A stretch of DNA of 64,000 nt from Capronia americana (Eukaryota > Ascomycota > Eurotiomycetes > Chaetothyriales > Herpotrichiellaceae). The notes beneath the pieces are model-generated. The model made no database searches. It saw only the letters and a list, made by a program, of their open reading frames with translations, and had not been told where the DNA came from. The translations under genes and the position numbers were made by a program. Below are positions 54,812 through 64,000 of the stretch, piece after piece (the stretch's first letter is position 1; every line of letters starts with the position of its first letter). The stretch is taken from the NCBI GenBank assembly GCA_016110215.1, contig JADWQD010000002.1, positions 186,001 to 250,000 of the forward strand, read 5' to 3'.

Positions 54812-55998
54812 TGGCGGAGGTTGAGGGAGGGCGAGGATGAATCGAGTCTAGAAACTTGATGAGCATGAACCTAGCGGAAATGAAGAACCTTTGTCTTCTT
54901 TGACGTGACCTACTGTCAGTGACAGGGGTTCTCTTCAGCACCTGAGAGCCTCGATGTCCAGGGCGGTCCACATGGAGCATTGTCAAGACCAGGCATATGA
55001 ATATATATTGAAGTTACCGAATCTCTCACAACAATTCCGGACAAAGACATCCGCTTCTTGGCCAGGGCTTCCGTGAGCACATTTCCACTCGGTCCTCGGT
55101 TTCAGAGTTAATGGGTCTTCTGGAGGATGGATTGCTTCGTAGACTGTAGATCTCGAGTTCGAATCACAACACCGACGGAAAAAAACCGCCTTGCAAGAGG
55201 AAAAGGTTTTCGTCTCACCTCCAACCCATCAGAGTTAATCTGATGGCTTGAGGGCAGAGTTTTTTGCTCGTAGATTTTTTTTGGGCTGGCGGTGTAAGTG
55301 AACTTGGATATGTATCCTGCTCTCTCTCTCTTATATAGCCGATATGAGGGTGCCGGATTTTGAATTTGGCCAATGACAAAGCGAAAATACCATGCCATGG
55401 TGTCCAGGCAAAGGAGGAAGCCCAGAGTTTTCATTGCTGGAGGAAGTGACAGGATGTCTAGGTAGTGAGATTGTTTCGGCGATCATGGACATCCCAGCCT
55501 GCCACTACTTCATGGACTTGTACTCGACGCCGTCTTGAATCTGTTTCGCTATAGTGTCTTCGTGAATGATACCCGCCCAAATTCTACTGTTTGACTGCCC
55601 CACTGCCATTAGGACTGGTAACAGCATTATTGCTTGTCGACGTGGAGGAGGATAGACGGAGGCACAATTTTCTGCTCTAGTAGAATAGCTTGGAGGGAAT
55701 GGATTCTGCTTTACGGTATTATCTGGCGTTACGTGTCCCGGATAAAGGTAGAGTTCCAGTAGGTGATATAGCGTATCGGTGGGATGTCACGATGTGAAGA
55801 GTGCAGCGAGGAGTCTACAGGTTGGGGGGACACATGACGATTTGTTAGGCAAAGCCGGACCAACCAGATACGCGAGTGCTCTTGAATGAGGTGGGGGCCA
55901 TTTCCGACCGGTGAGTAGGGGAGGAGCAGCTCAAGAAAGGGAGAGCAAAGGCAAGGAAGACAACTAGGGGGAGACGATTCTTCGCATCAATACTGTTC

Positions 55999-56455
55999 TG
56001 ACAGTGTTCTAACACTATCTCACTAGTCTGTTGCTGTTGCTGTTCCGGTTCCGTACGTTACCTAGGTATATATCAGGACAGCATTAAAGCTGTATTAGGA
56101 CAACATTAAAGCTGTATCAGGACAATATTGAAGCTGTATTAGGATAATATTGAAACTATATTAGAACAGTATTAAAGCTGTATCGGGATAGCATTGGAAC
56201 AGCCTTAGAACAGCCTTGGAACAGCCTTGGAACAGCCTTGGAACAGCCTTGGAACAGCATTAATGTCAGGAAGAGGTCCACAGCCCCTGGGGATCACCCA
56301 GAAAGACTGAGAATCATGGCAATTCATGCCTGGTTCTTGGACCTCTAGCTTATATGCCTGTCGGAACCCCGTTCTTAATAAGTAAAGCTATATTAGAACA
56401 GCATTAAAGCTGTGTTGGAACAGCTTCAAAGCTGTATCAAGTTAGCATTAGAAAG
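55999..56455 (-). repeat. Degenerate minisatellite, right copy, inverted relative to left copy
   Basis: Read on the minus strand the order matches the left copy: TRCTGTTC/AATGCT-type units with GATACAGCTTTAATG blocks, then TGATATATACCTAGGTAACG, a CAACAG tract (plus strand TTGCTG at 56030-56044), then TGTTAGAACACTGTC at the inner end. A run of CCTTGGAACAG units lies at 56206-56257. The array is interrupted at about 56272-56346 and resumes at 56385-56455. Confidence 0.88.
56272..56346. repeat. 75-bp segment with 9-bp inverted ends inside the minisatellite
   Basis: AGAGGTCCA at 56272-56280 and TGGACCTCT at 56338-56346 are perfect inverted repeats that bound non-repetitive sequence interrupting the minisatellite. 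This could be a tiny nested insertion, or chance. Confidence 0.5.
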
Positions 56456-56815
56456 CACCAATTCGGATCTGAACTCCCTGAGGTGGATAACAGTATTCTC
56501 CCTTCCCATCCAGTCCCCTATGTATCCAAAAGGGCGGCCGTGGGGGATGGATACTGCGTAGGGACGACTCTGCCACTGCCCCCATGCCATTGTTTGGGAC
56601 GCCCTTGGTATGCAGTGGCGCGCTGCTTGGACAACACAAGAAACACTTCGTTCCCTTCGATGCGTAGGAATGCCCAATTTCCCAGCCCAATATACACTTT
56701 TCTACATTACACACCAAACCCACCAAGTCCTCCTGTTTTGTTGAAAATAAACTTCCCAGTTACATAGCTGCCGCTTAGGTACTCTCCCCTACCACCAGCA
56801 GCTCAAGTTTTGGCA

Positions 56816-58492
56816 ATGATGCAACCGGTTCGCCACGCCCGCGAACGCGGCAGCCCCGTTCGAGCAGGCCGCCACTCGGGCCACCCGTCCCTTTCTGCCG
56901 ACCGACTCGCCAGGCACTTCTTCGTTGACGACTGGGTTGAAAATGATCTTGGTGCAGAGGAAGAGTACACCTGGAAGCCGCACCAAGTGCGCTTCGTCCT
57001 GTGGTATCACTTGACCACGTACATTCCCAATGATGCAATAGCCGCGGCCTTCAACGTCACTTTCGGCGCGGATGGTGGTGGTGCCCCGGAGATGAAGGCC
57101 GTCAACGTGCAAGAAATCATCGACGTGATAAAGAACAGAATGAAGCTGATCGAGGACGATATCGCCGAAAGAGACCTGGGACGATGGCCTCGACCGAGCG
57201 AAGTAGGCTGGATCCCTTGTGACCATGGAATGAGTTGCACAACACTTGCCCAAGCGTCCAATGGCGCCATGACCAGCGTGATGAAAAGCGCCGAAGTAAG
57301 AACCAGAGGCGCCGCAGAGACGGCTGCAATGGCGACGGGACTGTGGGAGGGCACTTGGGACGAAATCCTGCAGTGTCCGAGGGGACATAAGGAGGCGATT
57401 CCTGCAATCACGACTCTGACATATCCTCCCCCAACCATTGGAGCATTCCAAAGAACACCACGGCCAGGGGAAAGAGAGCCCAAACCCGTCGAGCCCGGCA
57501 CCATCCTCGACAGGTCAAGCAATCAGACCGATCCATCATTCCGCGTCAATCCAGCCAAAGAACTGCGGTCTTCGCCAAGGAAGTCGAGTGCGAACCCACC
57601 ATCCACGCAAAGAAACAATTTAACAGGTTCAGCATACACAAAAGTCCCAACGTCGTCACCAAGCAAAGATAAACACAGCCCGACCAAGCAATTTCACTGC
57701 TCACCGAGCCGTGTCCACGCAATGGCCGCAGTCGAGGAAGAGTCCGATGTCGACTGGGTCGATCCTGCACCGGCACGGCATGTTCGAGCTGCAACAAAGT
57801 CGCTGAGCAATGGTTTGGCCTCTGGCCGGAGCGCTTATCAAACTGCGAGTGTCGGGACTGTCAGAACGCGCGCGCCTGTCAACGGCTCGAGTCTTGCAAC
57901 TGGAACGTCGCGACTGTCCGTGGATAGCATGGCAGCAGCTTACTTGGGGCGGAGCGCTGCGTCACAGCAAGCAGTTGTCCCCATTGCCCACGCTAGTACT
58001 CAAGTTATCGCGCCTCGCAGACGAGGCGTCGTCCAAGCCGTGTTAGAATTCTTTGGGAGATCTGATGTTTTGTGGTTCGTGGTCCAGCAAATCATCCGAG
58101 GCATATGCTTGTGCATCATCCTAGAGCCGTGCTTTGAGCTCTTGGAAGGGAACACCGAAGACTTGCCGCACTACCTGATGCAGCAGAACTGGCGGTCCGT
58201 CCTGTATATTGGTGGCACGATCCTGTTCGCCCGCGAAGTGATCGGGTATGCGTCGGGCAGTGTGCGTGACTACGCGTGGCGACACTGGAGAGTCGTCCTC
58301 AGTCCCCCGGAAGCACCACACCTGTCGACCACTGCATACTTCGTGTGGATATGCATTGCTTCCGGAGTGGCAAGTTTGGCCTGGCCCCGATGGGCTCATC
58401 ATACGCGCTATCTACTCCAGAGAATCGCACAACAGCTCACAGCTCAAGAAGCGGCCATGGTCGAAGTTCTCGGCTCGGATGAGCCCATATGA
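56816..58492 (+). CDS. Hypothetical protein with C-terminal membrane segments
   Basis: A 558-residue intronless ORF that I do not recognise by family. The ATG at 56816 (or 56819) is the first; frame upstream is open only to a TTG. Residues 1-240 contain a folded-looking part (VENDLGAEEEYTWKPHQVRF, WYHLTTYIPNDAIAAAFNV and a Cys/His-containing IPCDHGMSCTTLAQ). Residues about 240-400 are Ser/Pro/Arg-rich and probably disordered. The C-terminus has three likely membrane segments (VLWFVVQQIIRGICLCIIL, SVLYIGGTILFAREVIGYA, AYFVWICIASGVASLAW). It looks like an integral membrane protein with a large N-terminal cytosolic region. It lies just outside the right minisatellite and is probably not part of the cluster. 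Confidence 0.75.
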   Translation: MMQPVRHARERGSPVRAGRHSGHPSLSADRLARHFFVDDWVENDLGAEEEYTWKPHQVRFVLWYHLTTYIPNDAIAAAFNVTFGADGGGAPEMKAVNVQEIIDVIKNRMKLIEDDIAERDLGRWPRPSEVGWIPCDHGMSCTTLAQASNGAMTSVMKSAEVRTRGAAETAAMATGLWEGTWDEILQCPRGHKEAIPAITTLTYPPPTIGAFQRTPRPGEREPKPVEPGTILDRSSNQTDPSFRVNPAKELRSSPRKSSANPPSTQRNNLTGSAYTKVPTSSPSKDKHSPTKQFHCSPSRVHAMAAVEEESDVDWVDPAPARHVRAATKSLSNGLASGRSAYQTASVGTVRTRAPVNGSSLATGTSRLSVDSMAAAYLGRSAASQQAVVPIAHASTQVIAPRRRGVVQAVLEFFGRSDVLWFVVQQIIRGICLCIILEPCFELLEGNTEDLPHYLMQQNWRSVLYIGGTILFAREVIGYASGSVRDYAWRHWRVVLSPPEAPHLSTTAYFVWICIASGVASLAWPRWAHHTRYLLQRIAQQLTAQEAAMVEVLGSDEPI

Positions 58493-58530
58493 TGATGGTG
58501 CGCAAGGCTCAGGCACTGAGGGAATGGGTC

Positions 58531-60432
58531 TCATGAGCCCCACCAGCGGCTGTTACCTCTCGCGCCTCCAGTTTCAAAAGCGGACTCCTCTTCCTCGAAC
58601 TTCATCCACTCCACGACCTGACGTGCTCGAAAGCTCTTGACAAACTTCCAGGCTTCGGTATCGGCCAGGTTCCACGCCTCCGCGACGTTCCGGATTTTAA
58701 GCACAGCCTGGTCTTTGCTGTTGACGGTCTCTCTAGCCTTGCGTAGAAGGTCAACTTCTATGGCGGCCTGCTCTGCCGTAGGCGGATCAGGATCGTGAGC
58801 CTTCTTACGTTCGGCAGGGAGACCGGCAGGGACTTTGGTCCAGCGGTCAGGCGCGGGAACCGGAGGCAGAGACTCACCATGAGAGACCGTCGTCCTTGGC
58901 ACAGGGAATCCGAAATGCCAGTCGAGGTGCTCAAGCCAGTCTTCTGGGAAAGGTGCTATCTTTTCCTCGACAGGCCGGTCGTTGGTAGGAGACTTGGGTG
59001 GAGGCGGCGGCGGGTTAAATGAAGCAGGAAAATGTTCGGTGGTAAACCACAAGGAGCGACTACTGCCATATTCCGATGCCACTGCATCTTTCAGGCTTAC
59101 TACACGGCTTGGACCCCCACGGGCGTCTCCTAGCAGATCTCGAGTGACAGCCGTTATCCATGGGTCTCGGTCAGTGTGTCGCCGGATGTGAGCAACGGAG
59201 ATCTCGTCGGTCTGGTTGGTGAGAGTGATCATTGTGTAGGGGTGAGGCACAACCGCAATGGTGAACACAGAAGAGGTATTGCTAAAGGAGGTAGCAGTTT
59301 TGACGCTCAGCTTGGAACCAGTACATGGAGCGCATTTTGGACGGTTTGGCGGACAGGATGATTGCAAGATTGAGCTGGGACATTCCGCAAGAAGTCGAGC
59401 CAGGTCGAGCGAAGGTTTAACCAGAGTGAACGTGTGAGCCGCAAGAGGCTGTAAGACAACAATGCCAGTGCTGAAGGTGTTCTGCCATGTCACATGGAGA
59501 TGGGCTCGCATAAGCTCAAGTAACGAACGCCGACCTTTGTTCGGGTCTTTCTTCATCAGTTCCGCCAAAACAGGATATTTCGATGGAACCGTCTTCGAAT
59601 CATAACATGCGATAGAGGTGGGCTGTTCGACCTTGAACCGATTCGAGTCGATGGCATCTGCGATTGTCTTGTAGGAACTTAGTTTGACGTCGTTCAGGGC
59701 CGCCTTGATGGCATCTTCTAATTGAATCTTTTCGCTGGCAAACAGGCCAGATCCCAAGGCCTTGAATTTGGTGAGTTGAGGATATTGTCCGCGGCGCAGA
59801 TGGGAGAGGAGGTCGTCGTCGTAGGCAGCCATGGGCAAGCAGTACCAGCTAGCAAATAGCCCAGTGCCCATATGGGCCCATGCGAGCCATTCTCGGAAGT
59901 CTTGTTCCAGCGTTGCCGGCATGCCTTTGGCGTGCAGAGTCTGATAGAGCGGATGGCTCATTGCCTCGGCATCTGTAAGGATTACTGGACGAAATCCATG
60001 AGCCCACCATGCTTGTCTCCAGGTCAACAGGAAGTCCTTGTCAATCTTTTTCGTCTCTTCATCTTTCTTGGCTGATGTATCGTAGAAGGTGTAGATGGGC
60101 GGTCGATCGGCCAGAGGAGGCAATACGACTCGATCCTCGTCGAGGGTCACCGAGGAGGAGAAGGGGTTCAACCACTTCCAATCGCTGTACCACGAGCTGC
60201 CTTCATGTGTACTGTTCCTCTGCTCCGGAGGCTTGTGTGCAGAGCTCTGGAAGGACCAGCGCAGGCTGTTGGGAACGTTGATTTTGGGGACGAAGTCTCG
60301 GATGCCGTCCGGATATTGCAGTGCATCAATCACCCCGGCCGAGGATGTCGGCGACGTGGACGAGAATATGAGGATGCCGATCAGAAAGACTGCTCCGACG
60401 ACTATGTATCTGGTGAAATGTCGCGGAGCCAT
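58531..60432 (-). CDS. Hypothetical type II membrane protein, possible glycosyltransferase-like
   Basis: 633 residues from the ATG at 60432; the frame reads upstream to 60486 but only from a TTG. A single membrane anchor at residues 10-29 (RYIVVGAVFLIGILIFSSTS) after a short basic N-terminus gives type II topology, as for Golgi enzymes. A luminal stem with NST follows, then a conserved-looking region with PIYTFYDTSAKKDEE, LTWRQAWWAHGFRPVILTDAEAM and AYDDDLLSHLRRGQYPQLTKF. These recall fungal proteins distantly like glycosyltransferases, but no DxD-type catalytic motif can be asserted (YDDD is the nearest). The C-terminal 150 residues are Pro-rich, then charged and helical. Convergent with the preceding gene, only 38 bp apart. 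Function unknown. Confidence 0.8.
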   Translation of the reverse strand: MAPRHFTRYIVVGAVFLIGILIFSSTSPTSSAGVIDALQYPDGIRDFVPKINVPNSLRWSFQSSAHKPPEQRNSTHEGSSWYSDWKWLNPFSSSVTLDEDRVVLPPLADRPPIYTFYDTSAKKDEETKKIDKDFLLTWRQAWWAHGFRPVILTDAEAMSHPLYQTLHAKGMPATLEQDFREWLAWAHMGTGLFASWYCLPMAAYDDDLLSHLRRGQYPQLTKFKALGSGLFASEKIQLEDAIKAALNDVKLSSYKTIADAIDSNRFKVEQPTSIACYDSKTVPSKYPVLAELMKKDPNKGRRSLLELMRAHLHVTWQNTFSTGIVVLQPLAAHTFTLVKPSLDLARLLAECPSSILQSSCPPNRPKCAPCTGSKLSVKTATSFSNTSSVFTIAVVPHPYTMITLTNQTDEISVAHIRRHTDRDPWITAVTRDLLGDARGGPSRVVSLKDAVASEYGSSRSLWFTTEHFPASFNPPPPPPKSPTNDRPVEEKIAPFPEDWLEHLDWHFGFPVPRTTVSHGESLPPVPAPDRWTKVPAGLPAERKKAHDPDPPTAEQAAIEVDLLRKARETVNSKDQAVLKIRNVAEAWNLADTEAWKFVKSFRARQVVEWMKFEEEESAFETGGARGNSRWWGS

Positions 60433-60899
60433 GCCGAATGGCGGTACTGGTGGAAGCGAGCGACTGGAGGAGAGAGGCAACAACAATGCAATGCTCGAAC
60501 GCGCACAAAAACGGAATCTATTGCAGCACTGAAGACATATCGACGGGTGATGGCAGCTTCATCTTGTCGATTTCCGTCTGTCACGTCGCGCAGGTCTGGC
60601 AGTCCTCGTCTTGGGTGCCTCTGAAGCGTGCTTGCGTAATTTGTGCATGAAGGTCGGACCTTTGAAGTCCGGGGGAGGAAATAGGCACGGCGAGGGGCCA
60701 ATCGGCGAGTTTTGTAATGGGCGACCACCAAACGGCCACTCGCGCAGTATCGCATAGACACTGGGTAGACACTGGGTAGATACTGGGTACACACTTGGTC
60801 GATGCTGGTGTTGATGCTCTCTAGGGCTGTAGACAATATATCTATGTGTCTGTCCGACGCATCCCGGGCTCCAACTGTCCCACAGAAAGTCCATCTTTT
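60433..60899. other. Intergenic, small tandem repeat
   Basis: 467 bp between two minus-strand genes. ACACTGGGTAG-type units are repeated three to four times at about 60757-60798. Nothing else is supported. Confidence 0.5.
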
Positions 60900-61809
60900 C
60901 TATTTCCCTTCCTCAACATCCGTTGAAGAACCAATCTCCACCCACTCATCCAGAATATTGATTGTCTCCTCGCACTTTTCCCTGATGATCTTGTAGGCGT
61001 CTGGCCCCAGCGCAAGTCGTATCGGAATCTCCCTGCCAGTAACACCGGTCAGGACGTCAACGATAACCTTGGCACCTTTCGCGGGATCACCGCGTTGACT
61101 CTGGTCCGTCCTCTCCACCCGTTCTTCAGTCCTTCGCACTGCTGTGCCGTCATAGTCCGATATGGCATTTTCGTGCAGGATCTTGTGCTCCCTACTCAAG
61201 AAGTTCGATCGGAAGTAGCCGGGCTCGATACTGCATACTTTAATATCAAACTCCGCAAGCTCGAGGCGCAGTGTCTCCGTGATGCCGCTGACGGCCCATT
61301 TGGATGCTTCGTAAATCCCCACCGCCGGTGTACCGCGCCAGGCTCCAATGCTGGAGAAGTTGGCGATGACTCCAGATCGTTTGGCACGCATGTACGGAAG
61401 GATGGCTCTGGTGACATTCAGAGGACCGAAGACGTTGGTCGCGAATTGGGCTAGAGTTTCTGCCGGGCTGCACATTGTAAGTAACCTCTGCTCACACAAT
61501 GCGATTTATGGCGTCATCGTACGTGAGCTCTTCCAAACCACCAACTTGACAGTAGCCCGCATTGTTGATTAGGAAATCGATCCTCCCATAGAGGCTGTGA
61601 GCTTCTCCAACCACACGTTTGAGCTCGTCCAGTGGCGAGGTGACATCTAAGCACAGTGTCTGAGCCCCGGCTCCTTTCAGCTCCTCAAGCTTGCTCGTGT
61701 TGCGCGCCGACGCAATGACCTTGTCACCACGACTAAGGACTTCGTGTGCCAATGCTTTGCCAAAGCCACTCGAACAACCTGTAATGAACCAGACTTGTGA
61801 GTTTGCCAT
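60900..61809 (-). CDS. Short-chain dehydrogenase, 17-beta-HSD/retinol dehydrogenase-like
   Basis: Exons 61809-61523 and 61467-60900 (55-nt intron) give 284 residues. Cofactor motif TGCSSGFG at 10-17, with SAR after the second strand (NADP preference), LCLDVTSP, FLINNAGY, Ser in NFSSIGAWRG and the catalytic Tyr/Lys in YEASKWAV. The GTPAVGIYEASKWAV and IEPGYFRSNFL segments are typical of the fungal SDR group often annotated as oxidoreductases near YusZ/17-beta-HSD-like enzymes. The substrate is unknown. Separated from the accessory block by two hypothetical genes, so a link to the cluster is not implied. Confidence 0.93.
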
Positions 61810-62876
61810 GCTTGTTGTGCGCTCGACCTGCAAAAGAGCAGACTTGAAGTGGGGGGAGGAAGATTCGGCTTCAAGAGTTCAAGATGAAACAGGCAAGACA
61901 AGCTGAGGTTTTATCCTCATCTTGTGGCTACGACATACTCACCTCCTACCTCTCGTGCCGAGTCTGCAACATACTCCACCACAGGTCATTCTACTTCAAT
62001 CAGTTGTTCCCTCCCTGGACTCACTAGGTTAAAACAGAGTACACGGATGGAGGTAGCCAATTGACAATTCCACAACACCCGCAACAGAGGTTCTTCCCGC
62101 CAGATTCTGTAGGATCATGACAATGGTCCTATTCATCATTGGTTACTATGACTGCTCAATGGGTAGGCGAAAGGTCGAGTTGCATGACTTGACGGCACAA
62201 TCGGATAACTTCAGCTTGATATGCTGAAAACCTCTACTCTGCCTTGAACGTGACGCGGAGAAGGATGCGGCTAGAGCGGCCGCCGGCTAACCTTCCGCCC
62301 CAGCTTCTTGGGTCAGTGTTGATCTTCGGTTTTTGGCGAGCTTTTCCAAAAACTTCAACCACCTCGTGATTTACAGCAGAACCGCAATGGACACAATCCG
62401 TGCTCTGAATCTTCTCACGGTAACCCACGACTCCTATAGCCTCAGCGGAGAAAACGTGCATACCGCTCGGAACATCTTATCAGATTAGCAACAAATCACT
62501 TTCCAGCTGCTTGCGCCCATCGGCATCCCACAAGCTCTTCTAACGAAGTCACGGCCTACACGCTCCACATCCTGTGGTCCTGTAGAGCTAGAGCTGGTGG
62601 ATTTTCTTTCACACACTTCTGTTGCAATAGCAAAGTTTTGGACCTTCATAGTTCAACTTGTTCCTGATTGATGGACTGGTTGACTCCTTGCGTGCCTACA
62701 TGAGAAGGAACTTGTCCAAGACGGTTTAGTGGGCAGAAGGTAGATTTTATATTGTGCTGGGTGTTGGTACATAATTTCATGTCAATCATGGTCATCAGAT
62801 TATGACCCTTGTATCCGATGGCACTTCGCTATGAACGCTACAAATGAATCGATAACACAAAGATCGACGAGTGGCT
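61810..62876. other. Intergenic, no supported gene
   Basis: About 1.1 kb between two minus-strand genes. Only short ORFs; no feature can be supported. Confidence 0.5.
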
Positions 62877-64000
62877 TTATCCGCTGCCGGGCTTGCTGTT
62901 TGCCAGGTTGGTTTTCTGAAGCAACAAGGCCACTTCCTCCGCCGAGTAACCGAAGAATACCGGGCCGTTGAAGATGATCTGTGTTCGGTCCGTTGTGTCG
63001 ACAGGATCTCTGGGTCGGTTCTCCTGCTGCTGCGGTTTCCGACTCTGCTCTGCGGGCTCTCCATCCGGCGTCGCGGCCGGCGTAGGTCGGGAACTGGCAG
63101 ACTGCATTTTCAGATGTGCAGCATCGTCTTCGTCCTGCAGGGCGCTGGGTGTCGGCTCCTTATCAGCAGGAACTGATATACCCCACGGTCGACTGGGAGA
63201 TTCTCCCACTCGAACCTCCCGCAGGGGTCTTTCAAAATGGGAGAGCCTTGGGCCTTCGACTGGCTCGGCGCTCTCTTGGACTGGGGGGGTAGCATCCTGG
63301 CTGACATGCTCGGCCCACTTCTCGACACCACGGGTTGAGCCTTGATCACGTTCTTCAATACGGTCTCTTTCTGGTAGGTATGCTTTATGCTTGACTCCCA
63401 AGCCTTGTATCATGTTCACAAGATTGCCATATTTGGCGTCCAGCTGGCGCGCGCTGCTCTCATTGCCTCCGTATCTTCGCACGCATATCTCGTGGCTCCG
63501 AGGAATCTCGTGTTTATGATTTTCGAAGTATTTGGCAACCTCCTCGGGAGAATGTTGATCGAGGAAACGGATGGGACATTGTCCTGGGCGTTGGTCTACG
63601 GGAGGGGAGAGGGTGGAGGCTTTGTCCTGATGAAACTCGGCCGCTATAGGGTCATTTTGCGTCGACGGTGCTAGCCCGTTCGCCATCTTCGCAAAGGGGC
63701 AGCCCAGGGTTCCTTGGACACCTGGCGTGGTAAAATCTCGCTCAAGATCCTCGGGATTCCTGCTCGAATGCGCAACGGGGCATCGGTCTGTACTAGGCTG
63801 GGGCATGTGTATTCTAGACATCTTGTATATTTTAATCGCTTGCTGCGCTTGACGGACGGGAGCAAGTTCTTCGACGTCGGTGCTGACGACAGGCAGTCCT
63901 CGGATTTGCTTTGCGACGTCGCTGTGAGCAGTGGAGGATGCCGAAAGACTGCTGTCAGCGGCTAAAAGTCTCTGGTACTGGACGAAATCAATCAGTGTTC
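62877..64000 (-). CDS. Uncharacterised protein with three Cys-Pro motifs (5' end outside window)
   Basis: The 3' part of a gene whose frame stays open to the window edge, giving at least 374 residues. An ATG at 63821 could start a 314-residue protein, but the upstream codons are coding-like (LPVVSTDVEELAPVRQAQQA) and run without a stop to base 64000, so I treat the gene as truncated. Three short Cys-Pro motifs occur: DRCPVAHSS, TLGCPFAKM and GQCPIRFLD. These resemble heme regulatory motifs (for example KCPVDH in yeast Hap1). A conserved-looking block (FENHKHEIPRSHEICVRRYG) follows the third, then a charged Pro-rich region and a C-terminal PVFFGYSAEEVALLLQ. No catalytic domain is visible. Heme binding is inference. 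Confidence 0.75.
   Translation of the reverse strand, partial: TLIDFVQYQRLLAADSSLSASSTAHSDVAKQIRGLPVVSTDVEELAPVRQAQQAIKIYKMSRIHMPQPSTDRCPVAHSSRNPEDLERDFTTPGVQGTLGCPFAKMANGLAPSTQNDPIAAEFHQDKASTLSPPVDQRPGQCPIRFLDQHSPEEVAKYFENHKHEIPRSHEICVRRYGGNESSARQLDAKYGNLVNMIQGLGVKHKAYLPERDRIEERDQGSTRGVEKWAEHVSQDATPPVQESAEPVEGPRLSHFERPLREVRVGESPSRPWGISVPADKEPTPSALQDEDDAAHLKMQSASSRPTPAATPDGEPAEQSRKPQQQENRPRDPVDTTDRTQIIFNGPVFFGYSAEEVALLLQKTNLANSKPGSG

Larger units (their letters stand above)
54812..56815. other. Intergenic region at right boundary of accessory block
   Basis: About 2 kb with no supported gene. It includes AT-rich low-complexity sequence, a TC-repeat near 55320-55332, the right minisatellite copy and a short nested inverted element. 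A minus-strand ORF at 55108-55434 has no recognisable domain. Confidence 0.6.

Noticed and set aside
55080..55175. tRNA-like T-loop sequence (GAGTTCGAATC) with flanking TCGGT/ACCGA complementarity
   Set aside because: The T stem has only three of five pairs and no convincing D or anticodon arm can be drawn. It may be a decayed tRNA or tRNA-derived fragment, but I cannot support a gene.
55108..55434. 108-codon minus-strand ORF in the right boundary region
   Set aside because: No recognisable domain, short, and overlapping the tRNA-like sequence; treated as chance.
31238..56815. A Starship-type giant mobile element
   Set aside because: No tyrosine recombinase (DUF3435) captain or other transposase gene is present, and 24 kb is below their usual size, so the inverted flanks alone do not justify that name.

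Overview
The window is nuclear DNA of a filamentous ascomycete (Pezizomycotina). The evidence is short spliceosomal introns (about 36-81 nt, often with CTRAC-like branch points), a three-domain Lys2 aminoadipate reductase, a Zn2Cys6 activator, a DUF3425-type bZIP protein, fungal Mss51, and an SWR1 remodeller. The abundance of sugar-porter MFS proteins and Baeyer-Villiger monooxygenases suggests a catabolically versatile Eurotiomycete such as a black yeast, but the sequence alone does not fix the rank below Pezizomycotina. No rRNA, convincing tRNA, CRISPR or intact transposase was seen. Exon coordinates below come from manual splicing in which reading phase was checked across every junction.

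Left arm (1-31 kb) is mostly ordinary core genome. It has a gene-poor first 3.1 kb, a CLC-family chloride transporter (-), an SDR (-), a bZIP/DUF3425 regulator (+), chaperonin subunit CCT8 (+), the lysine-pathway enzyme LYS2 (-), a repeat-rich hypothetical protein (+), MSS51 (+), a secreted Gly/Ser-rich cell-surface protein (+), complex I subunit NDUFB8/ASHI (-), and SWR1 (+).

Middle (31.5-56.5 kb) is an accessory block bounded at both ends by copies, in inverted orientation, of the same degenerate minisatellite (CCTAGGTA core, CAACAG tract on the inner side). Inside are ten genes that read as one metabolic cluster: two MFS sugar-type transporters, a Zn2Cys6 transcription factor between them, a TauD/TfdA-type 2-oxoglutarate dioxygenase, a cytochrome-b5-fused FMN 2-hydroxyacid dehydrogenase, an HpcH/HpaI-family aldolase, two divergently transcribed type I Baeyer-Villiger monooxygenases, and an SDR. 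A plausible but unproven reading is uptake of a substrate, alcohol/ketone interconversion by the SDR, ketone to ester/lactone by the BVMOs, 2-hydroxyacid to 2-oxoacid by the FMN enzyme, and retro-aldol cleavage by the aldolase, under local control of the Zn2Cys6 protein. No esterase/lactonase, P450, PKS, NRPS or terpene synthase is present, so catabolism looks likelier than natural-product synthesis. The block also holds a 4.4-kb stretch without a recognisable gene and a 99-bp foldback element inside a transporter intron.

Right arm (56.8-64 kb) has two membrane-associated hypothetical proteins, another SDR, and, running off the right edge, the 3' part of an uncharacterised gene with three Cys-Pro motifs resembling heme regulatory motifs.
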